Shown: piece by piece, positions 56,690-64,000 of the stretch | Layout of the letters: every line of letters starts with the position of its first letter | Position numbering within the stretch: the stretch's first letter is position 1 | From: Rhodopseudomonas pentothenatexigens | GTDB lineage: Bacteria > Pseudomonadota > Alphaproteobacteria > Rhizobiales > Xanthobacteraceae | Assembly: GCF_900218015.1 (NCBI RefSeq) | Contig: NZ_UFQQ01000005.1 | Location: forward strand, 186,001-250,000 | Reading direction: 5' to 3' | Length of the DNA: 64,000 nucleotides | The notes under the pieces: generated by a model | What the model was told of the DNA's origin: nothing | The model's database searches: none | Seen by the model: the letters and a program-made list of their open reading frames with translations, nothing else | Translations under genes and position numbers: made by a program

Positions 56690-56747
56690 TCACGGCTCCT
56701 GTCGATCCGCCATCGGCTTTCGCCGACGACGTGGGTCGGCTCAGCCT

Positions 56748-56763
56748 TGCCAGTCCTGTGCCA
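56748..56763 (-). promoter_or_regulatory. Sigma-54 promoter upstream of flgI
   Basis: Read on the minus strand, TGGCAC (56763-56758) is followed by a 5-nt spacer and TGGC (56752-56749), giving exact GG-N10-GC spacing. One base differs from the TTGC -12 box. It lies 59 nt before the flgI ATG. Confidence 0.75.
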
Positions 56764-56887
56764 CCCCTCGACGTCGCGCAACTTGTTGATTTGCCGAGGG
56801 TAAGTTCCGTTTCGGCGAGTTCCGTCCGGGTTCCCGCCACGGCGAAACTGCCGTCCCCGGCAAATCTTGCCGGGTGTTTACTCGCCG

Positions 56888-56895
56888 TTAACCAT
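56888..56895 (+). promoter_or_regulatory. CtrA-type TTAACCAT half-site upstream of fliX
   Basis: TTAACCAT at 56888-56895 matches the 8-bp CtrA motif variant. It lies 95 nt before the fliX ATG. In Caulobacter fliX transcription depends on CtrA. Confidence 0.5.
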
Positions 56896-56989
56896 AAATC
56901 TGTTTCCTCAGGGTCGGGGGCCTCAGCCCTGTTGCCGCCCTGGGTGTAAGCTGTTCCACGCGGCGAGCCTGGACACGGCGAGAGAAGCG

Positions 56990-57400
56990 ATGCGCATTTA
57001 CGGTCCGAACGGCACCACCACATCGACCGGCTCCGGCACCGTCCGGCGCTCCGGATCGAGCACGTTCTCGTTGCCCACCGCGCCGACGCCGTCGGAATCC
57101 AAGCCGATCAGTGCGCCGCGGCCGGCGGCAGGGCTGGACGCTCTGTTGGCCATGCAGGGCGTCGAGGACGCCACCGAACGCCGCAAGCGCTCGGTGCAGC
57201 GTGGCCGCACCGCGCTGGATGCGCTCGACGATCTGAAGATCGGGCTGCTGTCCGGCTCGCTCGACGCCGCCATGGTGGCGCGGCTGCGCGCTGCGGCGGC
57301 CGAATTGAAGAATTCGTCAGGTGATCCCGGCCTCGATGCCGTGCTGGGGGAAATCGAGCTGCGAGTCGAGGTCGAACTCGCCAAAGCCGGCCAAGCCTGA
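56990..57400 (+). CDS. fliX: Flagellar assembly regulator FliX
   Basis: A 136-aa protein. It opens M-R-I-Y-G-P-N-G, the typical FliX start, with a Ser/Thr-rich linker and a helical C-terminal half (A-L-D-A-L-D-D-L-K-I-G-L-L-S-G). FliX couples basal-body assembly to the sigma-54 activator FlbD in Caulobacter. It is divergent from flgI. Two sigma-54 promoters are visible in this window, so the circuit is coherent. flbD itself is not in the window. Confidence 0.9.
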   Translation: MRIYGPNGTTTSTGSGTVRRSGSSTFSLPTAPTPSESKPISAPRPAAGLDALLAMQGVEDATERRKRSVQRGRTALDALDDLKIGLLSGSLDAAMVARLRAAAAELKNSSGDPGLDAVLGEIELRVEVELAKAGQA

Positions 57401-57488
57401 TCTCGCGCCCAAATCCAAGGCAGGTCGAATCCGGTCGCACGCCTGTTCCTCGGCCGTGCGACGGGCCGAGCTATCGCTGCGGTCGATA

Positions 57489-57517
57489 TTGTCTGTCACA
57501 ACCGCGCGCTATATAAG
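57489..57517 (+). promoter_or_regulatory. Sigma-70-like promoter upstream of dksA
   Basis: TTGTCT (57489-57494), 17-nt spacer, TATAAG (57512-57517). It lies in the 167-bp gap between fliX and dksA. Confidence 0.5.
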
Positions 57518-57567
57518 CTGCCGCGCAGGCGGGGTGTTTACCGCCCAATGTGAATCATGGATTGCCC

Positions 57568-57978
57568 TTGGAAAAGTTGAAAGACTATCGACCATCCGAG
57601 AAAGAGCCGTTCATGAACGAGCGGCAGCGCGAATACTTTCGCGCCAAATTGTTGGCTTGGAAGGACGAGATCCTGCGTGAAGCCAAACTCACGCTCCAGG
57701 CACTGCAGGAAGAGAACGTCAATCATCCCGATCTGGCCGATCGCGCCTCTTCCGAAACCGACCGCGCGATCGAATTGCGCGCTCGCGACCGCCAGCGCAA
57801 GCTGATCGCCAAGATCGACGCGGCGCTGCAACGTATCGAAGACAACACCTACGGCTACTGCGAAGAGACGGGTGAACCGATTTCGCTGAAGCGGCTCGAG
57901 GCGCGCCCGATCGCGACGCTCTCGGTCGAAGCCCAGGAGCGCCACGAGAAGCGCGAAAAGGTGTATCGCGACGAATAG
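57568..57978 (+). CDS. dksA: DksA-family RNA polymerase-binding regulator, single-cysteine type
   Basis: A protein of about 136 aa that enters the RNA polymerase secondary channel and, with ppGpp, tunes rRNA and stress promoters. The coiled coil with D-L-A-D-R-A-S-S-E-T-D is typical. Of the four zinc Cys only C98 remains; the others are T101, S119 and A122, as in the ligand-poor DksA of other alphaproteobacteria such as Rhodobacter. TTG 57568 is chosen because it gives the usual M-E-K-L-K-D-Y-R-P-S start; GTG 57550 is an alternative. A good terminator follows. Confidence 0.9.
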   Translation: MEKLKDYRPSEKEPFMNERQREYFRAKLLAWKDEILREAKLTLQALQEENVNHPDLADRASSETDRAIELRARDRQRKLIAKIDAALQRIEDNTYGYCEETGEPISLKRLEARPIATLSVEAQERHEKREKVYRDE

Positions 57979-58001
57979 ACCGGTCGGCTCATCGAAGTTT
58001 T

Positions 58002-58042
58002 ACGGCGTCGCCTCCAATCGGAAGCGGCGCCGTTGTTTTTTT
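58002..58042 (+). terminator. Rho-independent terminator after dksA
   Basis: ACGGCGTCGC (58002-58011) pairs with GCGGCGCCGT (58024-58033), with one G-T pair, followed by a 7-T run. Confidence 0.9.
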
Positions 58043-58102
58043 GGCCGGGCCGTGCTGCACGACAGGGTGTCGAACGACGCGGACGCGACCAGTCCGCGCT
58101 GC

Positions 58103-58378
58103 TCAATGCCGGCGCTGACGTTGACGCGGCGGCGGCACCTGTTGCGGTTCGGCGTCCTGCTCGCGCGCGCCGAACGCGACCATCGGATTGATGTCGCAAT
58201 AGGCCCGGGTGCCGGAGGCGGTCACCATGCATTGCTGATAGGAGTCGAACTGGCAATTGCCGGGATAGCCCCATTCGCCGCCTTGCAGGCAGTAGGGGAA
58301 GTCGCGGGCCGAGGCCGGAGCCGCCGCCAGGGTGAGAAGGGTCGCGGCCGCGAGCAAAGCGGCGCCGGTCTTGGTCAT
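58103..58378 (-). CDS. DUF3551-family small secreted protein
   Basis: A 91-aa protein with an Ala/Leu-rich signal peptide ending A-S-A-R. The mature part has four Cys (Y-C-L-Q-G, N-C-Q-F, Q-C-M-V, Y-C-D-I-N), probably two disulfides in the periplasm, then a basic Gln/Arg tail. This Y-C-x-Q-G-x-E-x-G-x-P-G-x-C pattern marks DUF3551, a Bradyrhizobium-group family of unknown function. GGAGA lies 6 nt before ATG 58378. Confidence 0.85.
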   Translation of the reverse strand: MTKTGAALLAAATLLTLAAAPASARDFPYCLQGGEWGYPGNCQFDSYQQCMVTASGTRAYCDINPMVAFGAREQDAEPQQVPPPRQRQRRH

Positions 58379-58578
58379 CTGGTCTCTCCATTGAGCCCGA
58401 GGACTCCCCTGCAGGAATCGTCGGTCGCGGGGGGAAGTTAGCGTCTCCCGGTCGCGATACAACTACGAGCGCAGGATGCCGCCGATGCGCCGGATCATGT
58501 CTGCGGATGTCTGGACAGGCGGTTTATGATCCGCCGTAATGTGGCGTGTCCCGCATCGTGCCGCTCAGGAGCAGCGCC

Positions 58579-59142
58579 TCAATCTTTCCGCGTCATCGCC
58601 AGCAGTCGCGCCAGCAGCTTCTTGCGATCCATCCGGAGATCCGGGGCGAGGTGGGTGAGGTCGGCGAGCCAGGCGCCGTCGGCGGCGAGACGCACGATTT
58701 CCAGCGCCGGCGCCGAGTCGGTCTTCTTGTGCTTGGTCAGCCATGCCCGCATCCTGGCCGACCAGCGCGGCCGCAGCAGCGGATCGGTCATCATCGATAC
58801 GGCCAGCGCGCCGCCGCATTGGCTGTCGTCCTGGTCGCTGAGATCGAAGGTCGCCCGGACATAGGCGCGGGTGAAGCAGCCGTAGCTGGAATGGTCGTCC
58901 TGCAGCGCGTCGTCGACGGCGGCGCCGAACACGTCGAGCTGGGCGTCGAACACTGCCTCGATCAGTTTGTCCTTGGTCGGGAAATGATGAAACAGGCCGC
59001 CTTTGGTGACGCCGGCCGCGGCGGCGACGGCCTGCACCGTCACCGCCTGCAACCCCCGCTCCAGCGCCAGGGCGGCGGCGCAATCGATCAGGGCGCGCCG
59101 GACGACTTCAGGTTGTTTCTTTCGCTCATAGGCGCTGCTCAT
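58579..59142 (-). CDS. TetR-family repressor of the RND operon
   Basis: A 187-aa regulator. The N-terminal helix-turn-helix (residues about 33-54: V-T-V-Q-A-V-A-A-A-A-G-V-T-K-G-G-L-F-H-H-F) is clear. The C-terminal ligand domain has W-S-A-R-M-R-A-W. ATG 59142 is used; a longer frame runs over the operator and the next gene. It is divergent from the RND pump genes with a palindrome between, so it most likely represses them and itself, with drug-induced release. Confidence 0.88.
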   Translation of the reverse strand: MSSAYERKKQPEVVRRALIDCAAALALERGLQAVTVQAVAAAAGVTKGGLFHHFPTKDKLIEAVFDAQLDVFGAAVDDALQDDHSSYGCFTRAYVRATFDLSDQDDSQCGGALAVSMMTDPLLRPRWSARMRAWLTKHKKTDSAPALEIVRLAADGAWLADLTHLAPDLRMDRKKLLARLLAMTRKD

Positions 59143-59216
59143 CGCGGCGACAGGCTTTCCCTGTGACGGTTCGGTGAATCTAGACGGGCGGCGGTTGTCA
59201 TTGTCAATCAGATAAT

Positions 59217-59234
59217 ATACCAACCGGCCGGTAT
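59217..59234. promoter_or_regulatory. Putative TetR operator palindrome
   Basis: ATACC (59217-59221) and GGTAT (59230-59234) flank a central CCGG, an 18-bp palindrome with 14 matching positions, in the gap between the divergent tetR and RND genes. The size and symmetry fit a TetR-family operator. Confidence 0.65.
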
Positions 59235-59290
59235 CTTTTGAGCGGTTGCGGCGAGGCTGGGGAGCCCTGCGGCCGCGCCGAGCAAAGGTG

Positions 59291-60487
59291 ATGAGCGTGA
59301 GGACGCAGACGATAGCCGCTCTCCGGGCCGCTTGCGCGTTTGGCATGATGGTTGGCCTGGCCGGCTGCGGCGAAGGCAAGCAGGCCGGCCCAGCCGAGAA
59401 GCAAGCGCCGCCGGTCGTGGTGAGCGTGGTGACGGTCGCGCCGGAAACGCTGCGCATCGTCAGCGATCTGCCGGGGCGGATCGCGCCGACCCGGATCGCC
59501 GAGGTGCGCCCGCGGGTCTCCGGCATCATCATCGAGCGGGTGTTCAAGCAGGGCACCATCGTCCAGCAGGGTGACGTGCTGTACCGGCTCGACCCGGCGC
59601 CGTTTCAGGTCCGCGTCGCCAGCGCCAAGGCGGCGCTGCAGCGCGCCGAGGCGACGCGCGCCCTCGCCGCGCAGCAGGCCGAGCGCCAGACCAAGCTCAA
59701 GGACCGTGATGCGACCACCGGTCAGCTCTACGACAAGGCGGTCGCCGAACTGGCGCAGGCGGAGGCCGACGAGGCTTCGGCGCGTGCCGGACTGCAGGCG
59801 GCCGAGCTCGATCTGCAATACACCGAGGTGCGCGCGCCGATCACCGGCCGCATCGGGCGCGCGCTGATCACCGAGGGCGCGCTGTTCACCGTCGGCGGCA
59901 GCGAGAGTCTGGCGACGATCCAGCAGCTCGATCCGGTCTATGCCGACTTCACTCAATCGGCAAACGAGATGCTGGCGCTCAAGCATGCCGCGCAGCGAAC
60001 CGCAAAGCCCGGCGACGCGATCGAAGCCGAGGCGCGCCTGCGGTTCGACAATGGTACCAACTACGCGCATCGCGGCCGGTTGCTGTTCTCCGAGGCCTCG
60101 GTCGACGCCACCACCGGGCAGGTGACGCTGCGCGGCGAGTTTCCAAATCCGGACGGCGATCTGCTGCCCGGCATGTATGTCCGGGTGCAACTGGTACAGG
60201 GCGAGGAGGCCGGCGTGCTGGCTGTTCCCGACCGCGCGTTGCGCCGCGATCCCGGCGGGCAGGCGCAGCTTTATGTCGTCACCGCCGATCGCAAAGCCGA
60301 GTTGCGGCCGGTGACGCCGACGCGTCTGGTCGATGGCCGCTGGATCATCGCCGCCGGCTTGAAGGCCGGCGATGCGGTGATCGTGCAAGGCTTCCAGGCG
60401 CTGTCACCGGGTGCCTCGGTCGATCCGCAGCCATGGTCCGGGATCGCGGCGGCGGGCGCGGCCAGCGCCGCCGCGCAGGCGAAGTGA
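59291..60487 (+). CDS. RND efflux periplasmic adaptor (AcrA/MexA type)
   Basis: A 398-aa membrane fusion protein. The lipoprotein signal ends L-A-G-C26. The lipoyl half-motifs (V-R-P-R-V-S-G-I-I-I-E-R and the later V-R-A-P-I-T-G-R-I-G) flank a coiled-coil hairpin (about 105-165), followed by a beta-barrel. It links the inner-membrane pump to an outer-membrane channel. ATG 59291 is used since it opens the lipoprotein signal; no OprM/TolC-type gene is in the window. The pump gene starts 12 nt on. Confidence 0.92.
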   Translation: MSVRTQTIAALRAACAFGMMVGLAGCGEGKQAGPAEKQAPPVVVSVVTVAPETLRIVSDLPGRIAPTRIAEVRPRVSGIIIERVFKQGTIVQQGDVLYRLDPAPFQVRVASAKAALQRAEATRALAAQQAERQTKLKDRDATTGQLYDKAVAELAQAEADEASARAGLQAAELDLQYTEVRAPITGRIGRALITEGALFTVGGSESLATIQQLDPVYADFTQSANEMLALKHAAQRTAKPGDAIEAEARLRFDNGTNYAHRGRLLFSEASVDATTGQVTLRGEFPNPDGDLLPGMYVRVQLVQGEEAGVLAVPDRALRRDPGGQAQLYVVTADRKAELRPVTPTRLVDGRWIIAAGLKAGDAVIVQGFQALSPGASVDPQPWSGIAAAGAASAAAQAK

Positions 60488-60499
60488 GGCTCGGCGGTC

Positions 60500-63400
60500 A
60501 TGCCCGATTTCTTCATCGCGCGGCCGGTGTTCGCGTGGGTGGTCGCCATCTTCATCATGATCGCCGGCGCGTTGGCGATCCCGTTTCTGCCGGTCGCGCA
60601 ATATCCCAATATCGCGCCCGCCAAGATTTCCGTTACCGCCAACTACCCGGGCGCGTCGTCCGAGGAAATCTACCAGGGCGTCGTCCGGCTGATCGAGGAT
60701 CAGCTCGCCGGCATTCCCGGCCTGATGTACTTCGAGTCGACCACCGACGCGACCGGCCAGATCTCGATCGAGGTCTCGTTCCAGCCCGGCACCTCGCTGG
60801 CGCAGGCGACGGTGGATGTGCAGAACCGCATCCGCCGTGTGGAGTCGCGGCTGCCGAGCGCGGTGACGCAGCGCGGCATCCTGGTCGACGAAGCCTCCAG
60901 CACCTTCCTGATGTTCATCTCGGTGCAGACCACCGACGGTTCGCTCGATAGCATCGCGGTCGGCGACTACATCATCCGCAACATCATCAGCGAGATCCGC
61001 CGGGTCGAGGGCGTCGGCAAGGCGCAGCTGTTCGGCACCCAGCGGTCGATGCGGGTCTGGATCGATCCGGACAAGCTGTTCGGCGTCGGATTGACCGTCA
61101 GCGACGTCTCGGCGGCGATCGCCGCGCAGAACGCGCAGGTCGCGGCCGGGCGGATCGGCGCGATGCCCAATCCGGTGTCGCAGGAGGTCACCGCGCCGGT
61201 GCTGGTCAAGGGCCAGCTCGGCACGCCGGAGGAATTCGGCGCCATCGTGCTGCGCGCCAACCGCGACGGCTCGTCGGTGCGGCTGCGCGACGTCGCCCGT
61301 GTCGAGGTCGGCGGCGAGGACTACAATTCGGAGAGCCGGCTGAACGGTCAGCCGGCGGCGTCGATCGGCGTCCAGTTGTCGGCGACCGCCAATGCGCTCG
61401 CCACCTCCAGGGCCGTCACCGCCAAGATGAAGGAGCTCGCGCAGTATTTCCCGAAAGGGATGACCTACGAGATTCCATACGACACCACGCCGTTCATCAA
61501 GGCGTCGATCGAGAAGGTGCTGTACACGCTCGCCGAAGCGGTCGCGTTGGTGTTCGTGGTGATGTTCCTGTTCCTGCAGAACATCCGCTACACCCTGATC
61601 CCGACCCTGGTGGTGCCGATCGCGCTGCTCGGCACCTGCGCGGTGATGTTCGCCACCGGCTTCTCGATCAACGTGCTGACGATGTTCGCGATGGTGCTGG
61701 CGATCGGCATCCTGGTCGACGACGCCATCGTGGTGGTCGAGAACGTCGAGCGCCTGATGGCGACCGAGGGGCTGTCGCCGCGCGAGGCGACCATCAAGGC
61801 GATGAGGCAGATCAAGGGTGCGATCGTCGGCATCACGCTGGTGCTGACGGCGGTGTTCCTGCCGATGGCGTTCTTCCCCGGCGCGGTCGGGATCATCTAT
61901 CGGCAATTCAGTCTGACGATGGTGGTGTCGATCCTGTTCTCGAGCTTCCTGGCGCTGACCCTGACGCCGGCGTTGTGCGCCACCTTCCTGAAGCCGGTGC
62001 CGGACGATCACCACGAGAAGGCCGGCTTCTTCGGCTGGTTCAACCGCAGCTTCGCGCGCATCGCCGGCCGCTACCGTAGCGGCGTCCGCTGGGCCACGGG
62101 GCGGACCGGGCGGCTGATGGTGGTGTATCTGGCGCTGCTGGCCGGCCTCGGCTGGGCTTACTTGCGGCTGCCCGCGGCGTTCCTGCCGACCGAGGATCAG
62201 GGTTATCTGATCGTCGACATGCAGGCGCCGACCGAAGCGACCCAGACCCGCGCGATGACGTCGATCGAACAGGCCGAACGCGTCTTTCTCGCCGACCCCA
62301 GCGTGTCGCAAGTGTTCACCGTCGCAGGCTTCAGCTTCTCCGGCAATTCGCAGAGTGCCGCGGTGGCCTTCGTGACGCTGAAAGACTGGAGCGAACGCGG
62401 CCATGATAGCGCGGGGGCGATCGCCCGGCGCGCCAATGTCGAACTGGCGAAGATCGGCGATGCCGCCGTCATGGCATTCGAGCCGCCGCCGATCGACGGT
62501 CTCGGCAATTTCACCGGCTTCACCTTCCGACTGCAGGATCGCGGCAGCCGCGGCAATGCGGCGCTGGATGATGCCGCGACGCGTCTGACCGCGGCCGGCG
62601 CCGCCAGCCCGGTGCTGGCCGGTGTCCGGGTCGAGGGCCTGGCCAATTCCGCCCAGCTCCATCTGGTGATCGACCGTGAGAAGGCGAACGCGCTCGGCGT
62701 GTCGTTCGCCGATATCAACGCCACCATCACCGGCAGCCTCGGCTCGGCCTACGTCAACGACTTCCCCAACGCCGGCCGGATGCAGCGCGTCACCATCCAG
62801 GCGCAGGACGATCGCCGGATGCACGCGGACGATCTGCTCAAGCTGAATGTCCGCAATGCCGCAGGCGGCATGGTGCCGCTGTCGGCGTTCGCGCGGACCG
62901 AATGGTCGAAGGGACCGATTCAGGTGATCGGCTTCAACGGCTATCCGTCGGTGCGCTTCGCCGGCGACGCCGCGCCCGGGCATTCATCGGGCGAAGCGAT
63001 CGCCGAGATGGAACGGCTGGCGAAACAATTGCCGCGCGGCTTCGGCTTCGAATGGGCCGGGCAGTCGCTGCAGGAGATCCAGTCCGGCAATCAGGCGCCG
63101 TTCCTGCTCGGCCTCAGCGTGCTGTTCGTGTTCCTGCTGCTGGCGGCGCTGTACGAGAGCTGGTCGATCCCGCTGTCGGTGATGCTGGTGGTGCCGCTCG
63201 GCATCATCGGCGCGCTCTTCGCAGTGATGCTGCGCGACATGCCGAACGACATCTACTTCAAGGTCGGCCTGATCGCGATCATCGGTTTGTCCGCCAAGAA
63301 CGCGATCCTGATCGTCGAATTCGCCAAGGATCTCCATGCCGATGGCAAGCCGCTGCGCGAGGCGGCGATCGAGGCGGCCGGCATCCGCTTCCGTCCGATC

Positions 63401-63652
63401 ATCATGACCTCGCTCGCGTTCATTCTCGGCGTCACGCCCCTGGCGTTCGCCAGCGGTGTCAGCGCCGGCAGCCAGAACGCGATCGGCACCGGCGTGTTCG
63501 GCGGCATGCTGTCCGCCACCGTGCTGGCGGTGCTGTTCGTGCCGGTGTTCTACGTCTTCGTGCTGCAGAAGGTGGAGCGGCGGAAGGCGGGAGGCAGCAA
63601 GGGCGCGGCGGGCAAAAGCGAGCTGCGATCGACGACGGTTGCACGATCGTAG
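60500..63652 (+). CDS. RND multidrug efflux transporter (AcrB/MexB type, HAE1)
   Basis: A 1050-aa proton-driven drug exporter. The TM4 proton-relay pair D407-D408 (I-L-V-D-D-A-I-V-V) sits at the same numbers as in E. coli AcrB, and the TM10 Lys is in G-L-S-A-K-N-A-I-L-I-V-E. The N-terminal F-I-A-R-P-V-F-A-W-V is typical of HAE1. It works as a trimer with the preceding adaptor. Drug specificity cannot be told. Confidence 0.95.
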   Translation: MPDFFIARPVFAWVVAIFIMIAGALAIPFLPVAQYPNIAPAKISVTANYPGASSEEIYQGVVRLIEDQLAGIPGLMYFESTTDATGQISIEVSFQPGTSLAQATVDVQNRIRRVESRLPSAVTQRGILVDEASSTFLMFISVQTTDGSLDSIAVGDYIIRNIISEIRRVEGVGKAQLFGTQRSMRVWIDPDKLFGVGLTVSDVSAAIAAQNAQVAAGRIGAMPNPVSQEVTAPVLVKGQLGTPEEFGAIVLRANRDGSSVRLRDVARVEVGGEDYNSESRLNGQPAASIGVQLSATANALATSRAVTAKMKELAQYFPKGMTYEIPYDTTPFIKASIEKVLYTLAEAVALVFVVMFLFLQNIRYTLIPTLVVPIALLGTCAVMFATGFSINVLTMFAMVLAIGILVDDAIVVVENVERLMATEGLSPREATIKAMRQIKGAIVGITLVLTAVFLPMAFFPGAVGIIYRQFSLTMVVSILFSSFLALTLTPALCATFLKPVPDDHHEKAGFFGWFNRSFARIAGRYRSGVRWATGRTGRLMVVYLALLAGLGWAYLRLPAAFLPTEDQGYLIVDMQAPTEATQTRAMTSIEQAERVFLADPSVSQVFTVAGFSFSGNSQSAAVAFVTLKDWSERGHDSAGAIARRANVELAKIGDAAVMAFEPPPIDGLGNFTGFTFRLQDRGSRGNAALDDAATRLTAAGAASPVLAGVRVEGLANSAQLHLVIDREKANALGVSFADINATITGSLGSAYVNDFPNAGRMQRVTIQAQDDRRMHADDLLKLNVRNAAGGMVPLSAFARTEWSKGPIQVIGFNGYPSVRFAGDAAPGHSSGEAIAEMERLAKQLPRGFGFEWAGQSLQEIQSGNQAPFLLGLSVLFVFLLLAALYESWSIPLSVMLVVPLGIIGALFAVMLRDMPNDIYFKVGLIAIIGLSAKNAILIVEFAKDLHADGKPLREAAIEAAGIRFRPIIMTSLAFILGVTPLAFASGVSAGSQNAIGTGVFGGMLSATVLAVLFVPVFYVFVLQKVERRKAGGSKGAAGKSELRSTTVARS

Positions 63653-63744
63653 GTGCTGTTAGCTAATCGTCATGGCGGGAGAAGCCGGCCATAACGGAAG
63701 TCACTTAGCACGTTCAGCGACGCCTGCACTGCTTCAAAACGACC

Positions 63745-63782
63745 GCGGCCTCCGTCCGGAGGGAGAGCCGGACGGAGGCCGC
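63745..63782 (-). terminator. 15-bp perfect hairpin, probable terminator of flgH
   Basis: GCGGCCTCCGTCCGG (63745-63759) and CCGGACGGAGGCCGC (63768-63782) form a perfect stem with an 8-nt loop. On the minus strand it is followed by GGTCGTTTT, so it likely ends minus-strand transcripts coming from flgH. On the plus strand no T-run follows the RND gene. Confidence 0.6.
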
Positions 63783-63840
63783 GTGGAACACCTGACCGCG
63801 CCTAGGTTCGCGGTCGGGTGTGGGAGCTCGTTGGGTGAGT

Positions 63841-63890
63841 CCGCATGATCTGATCCCGAAAACCGGTGTCCACTTTTCGGGTTCATGCGG
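63841..63890. repeat. Interspersed palindromic repeat with CCGAAAA/TTTTCGG core
   Basis: Outer arms CCGCATGA (63841-63848) and TCATGCGG (63883-63890) and inner arms CCCGAAAA and TTTTCGGG enclose CCGGTGTCCAC. This is a typical short intergenic repeat of Rhizobiales (from memory). It directly abuts the flgH stop codon. Confidence 0.7.
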
Positions 63891-63891
63891 A

Positions 63892-64000
63892 TCAGAACGG
63901 CAGCAGCACGTCCATCACCTGTTGGCCGTAGCGCGGCTGTTGCACGTCGGTGATCTGGCCGCGGCCGCCATAGGCGATGCGGGCCTGCGCGATCTTGCTC
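63892..64000 (-). CDS. flgH: Flagellar L-ring protein FlgH (C-terminal 35 residues only)
   Basis: The stop codon is at 63894-63892 and the frame runs off the window edge. The visible end includes [20 protein letters not shown], then [10 protein letters not shown], the conserved C-terminus of the outer-membrane L-ring lipoprotein. It is separated from the other flagellar genes by the RND efflux operon. Confidence 0.9.
   Translation of the reverse strand, partial: SKIAQARIAYGGRGQITDVQQPRYGQQVMDVLLPF

Overview
The window looks like a chromosomal segment of an alphaproteobacterium of the Bradyrhizobium/Rhodopseudomonas group, most likely Rhodopseudomonas palustris or a close relative. This is inferred from high GC, FlbT/FlaF/FliX flagellar regulators, CtrA- and EcfG-type promoter motifs, a single-cysteine DksA, a DUF3551 protein, and an adrenodoxin-type ferredoxin close to a YumC-type ferredoxin reductase. 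No search could be run, so the genus is a judgement.

Layout. 1-2162: 5' part of a large two-TM coiled-coil protein, divergent from an Hpt phosphotransfer protein, with a CtrA box between them. 3.0-5.2 kb: [2Fe-2S] ferredoxin, hotdog thioesterase and ferredoxin-NAD(P)+ reductase. 5.2-10.1 kb: a small surface-polysaccharide group (epimerase/reductase, GT2, GT4, O-antigen ligase/polymerase-like protein). 10.2-26.2 kb: mostly envelope and stress genes (DUF2147, SGNH hydrolase, UPF0104 flippase-like protein, YciF, UspA, SixA, FAD oxidoreductase, MsrB, GT39, and a 1414-aa hybrid histidine kinase). Both yciF and the kinase are preceded by close matches to the EcfG general-stress promoter.

26.4-57.4 kb is a flagellar block: sigma-54 promoter-flgE-flgK-flgL, a giant flagellin (892 aa), a 15-kb sugar-modification island, a second giant flagellin (887 aa), flbT-flaF, then on the other strand FlaG-like, FlgN-like, flgJ (rod-binding domain only) and flgI behind a second sigma-54 promoter, and divergent fliX. 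The island holds an FkbM methyltransferase, a GmhA-type isomerase, two NDP-sugar epimerase/dehydratases, a SAM methyltransferase, an orphan E1alpha/E1beta TPP pair, an MDR dehydrogenase, an HldE-like fusion with reversed domain order, an HddC-like nucleotidyltransferase, an SDR, an IlvB-like TPP enzyme, and a TPR/GT41 glycosyltransferase resembling the flagellin glycosyltransferase FlmG. I read it as a pathway for an activated, probably heptose-derived and TPP-modified sugar that is transferred to flagellin. Two copies of an ~88-bp palindromic repeat lie inside this island, one of them in frame within a gene.

57.5-64.0 kb: dksA, a DUF3551 protein, a TetR-regulated RND efflux operon, and the 3' end of flgH at the window edge. 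The efflux operon therefore sits between flagellar genes.
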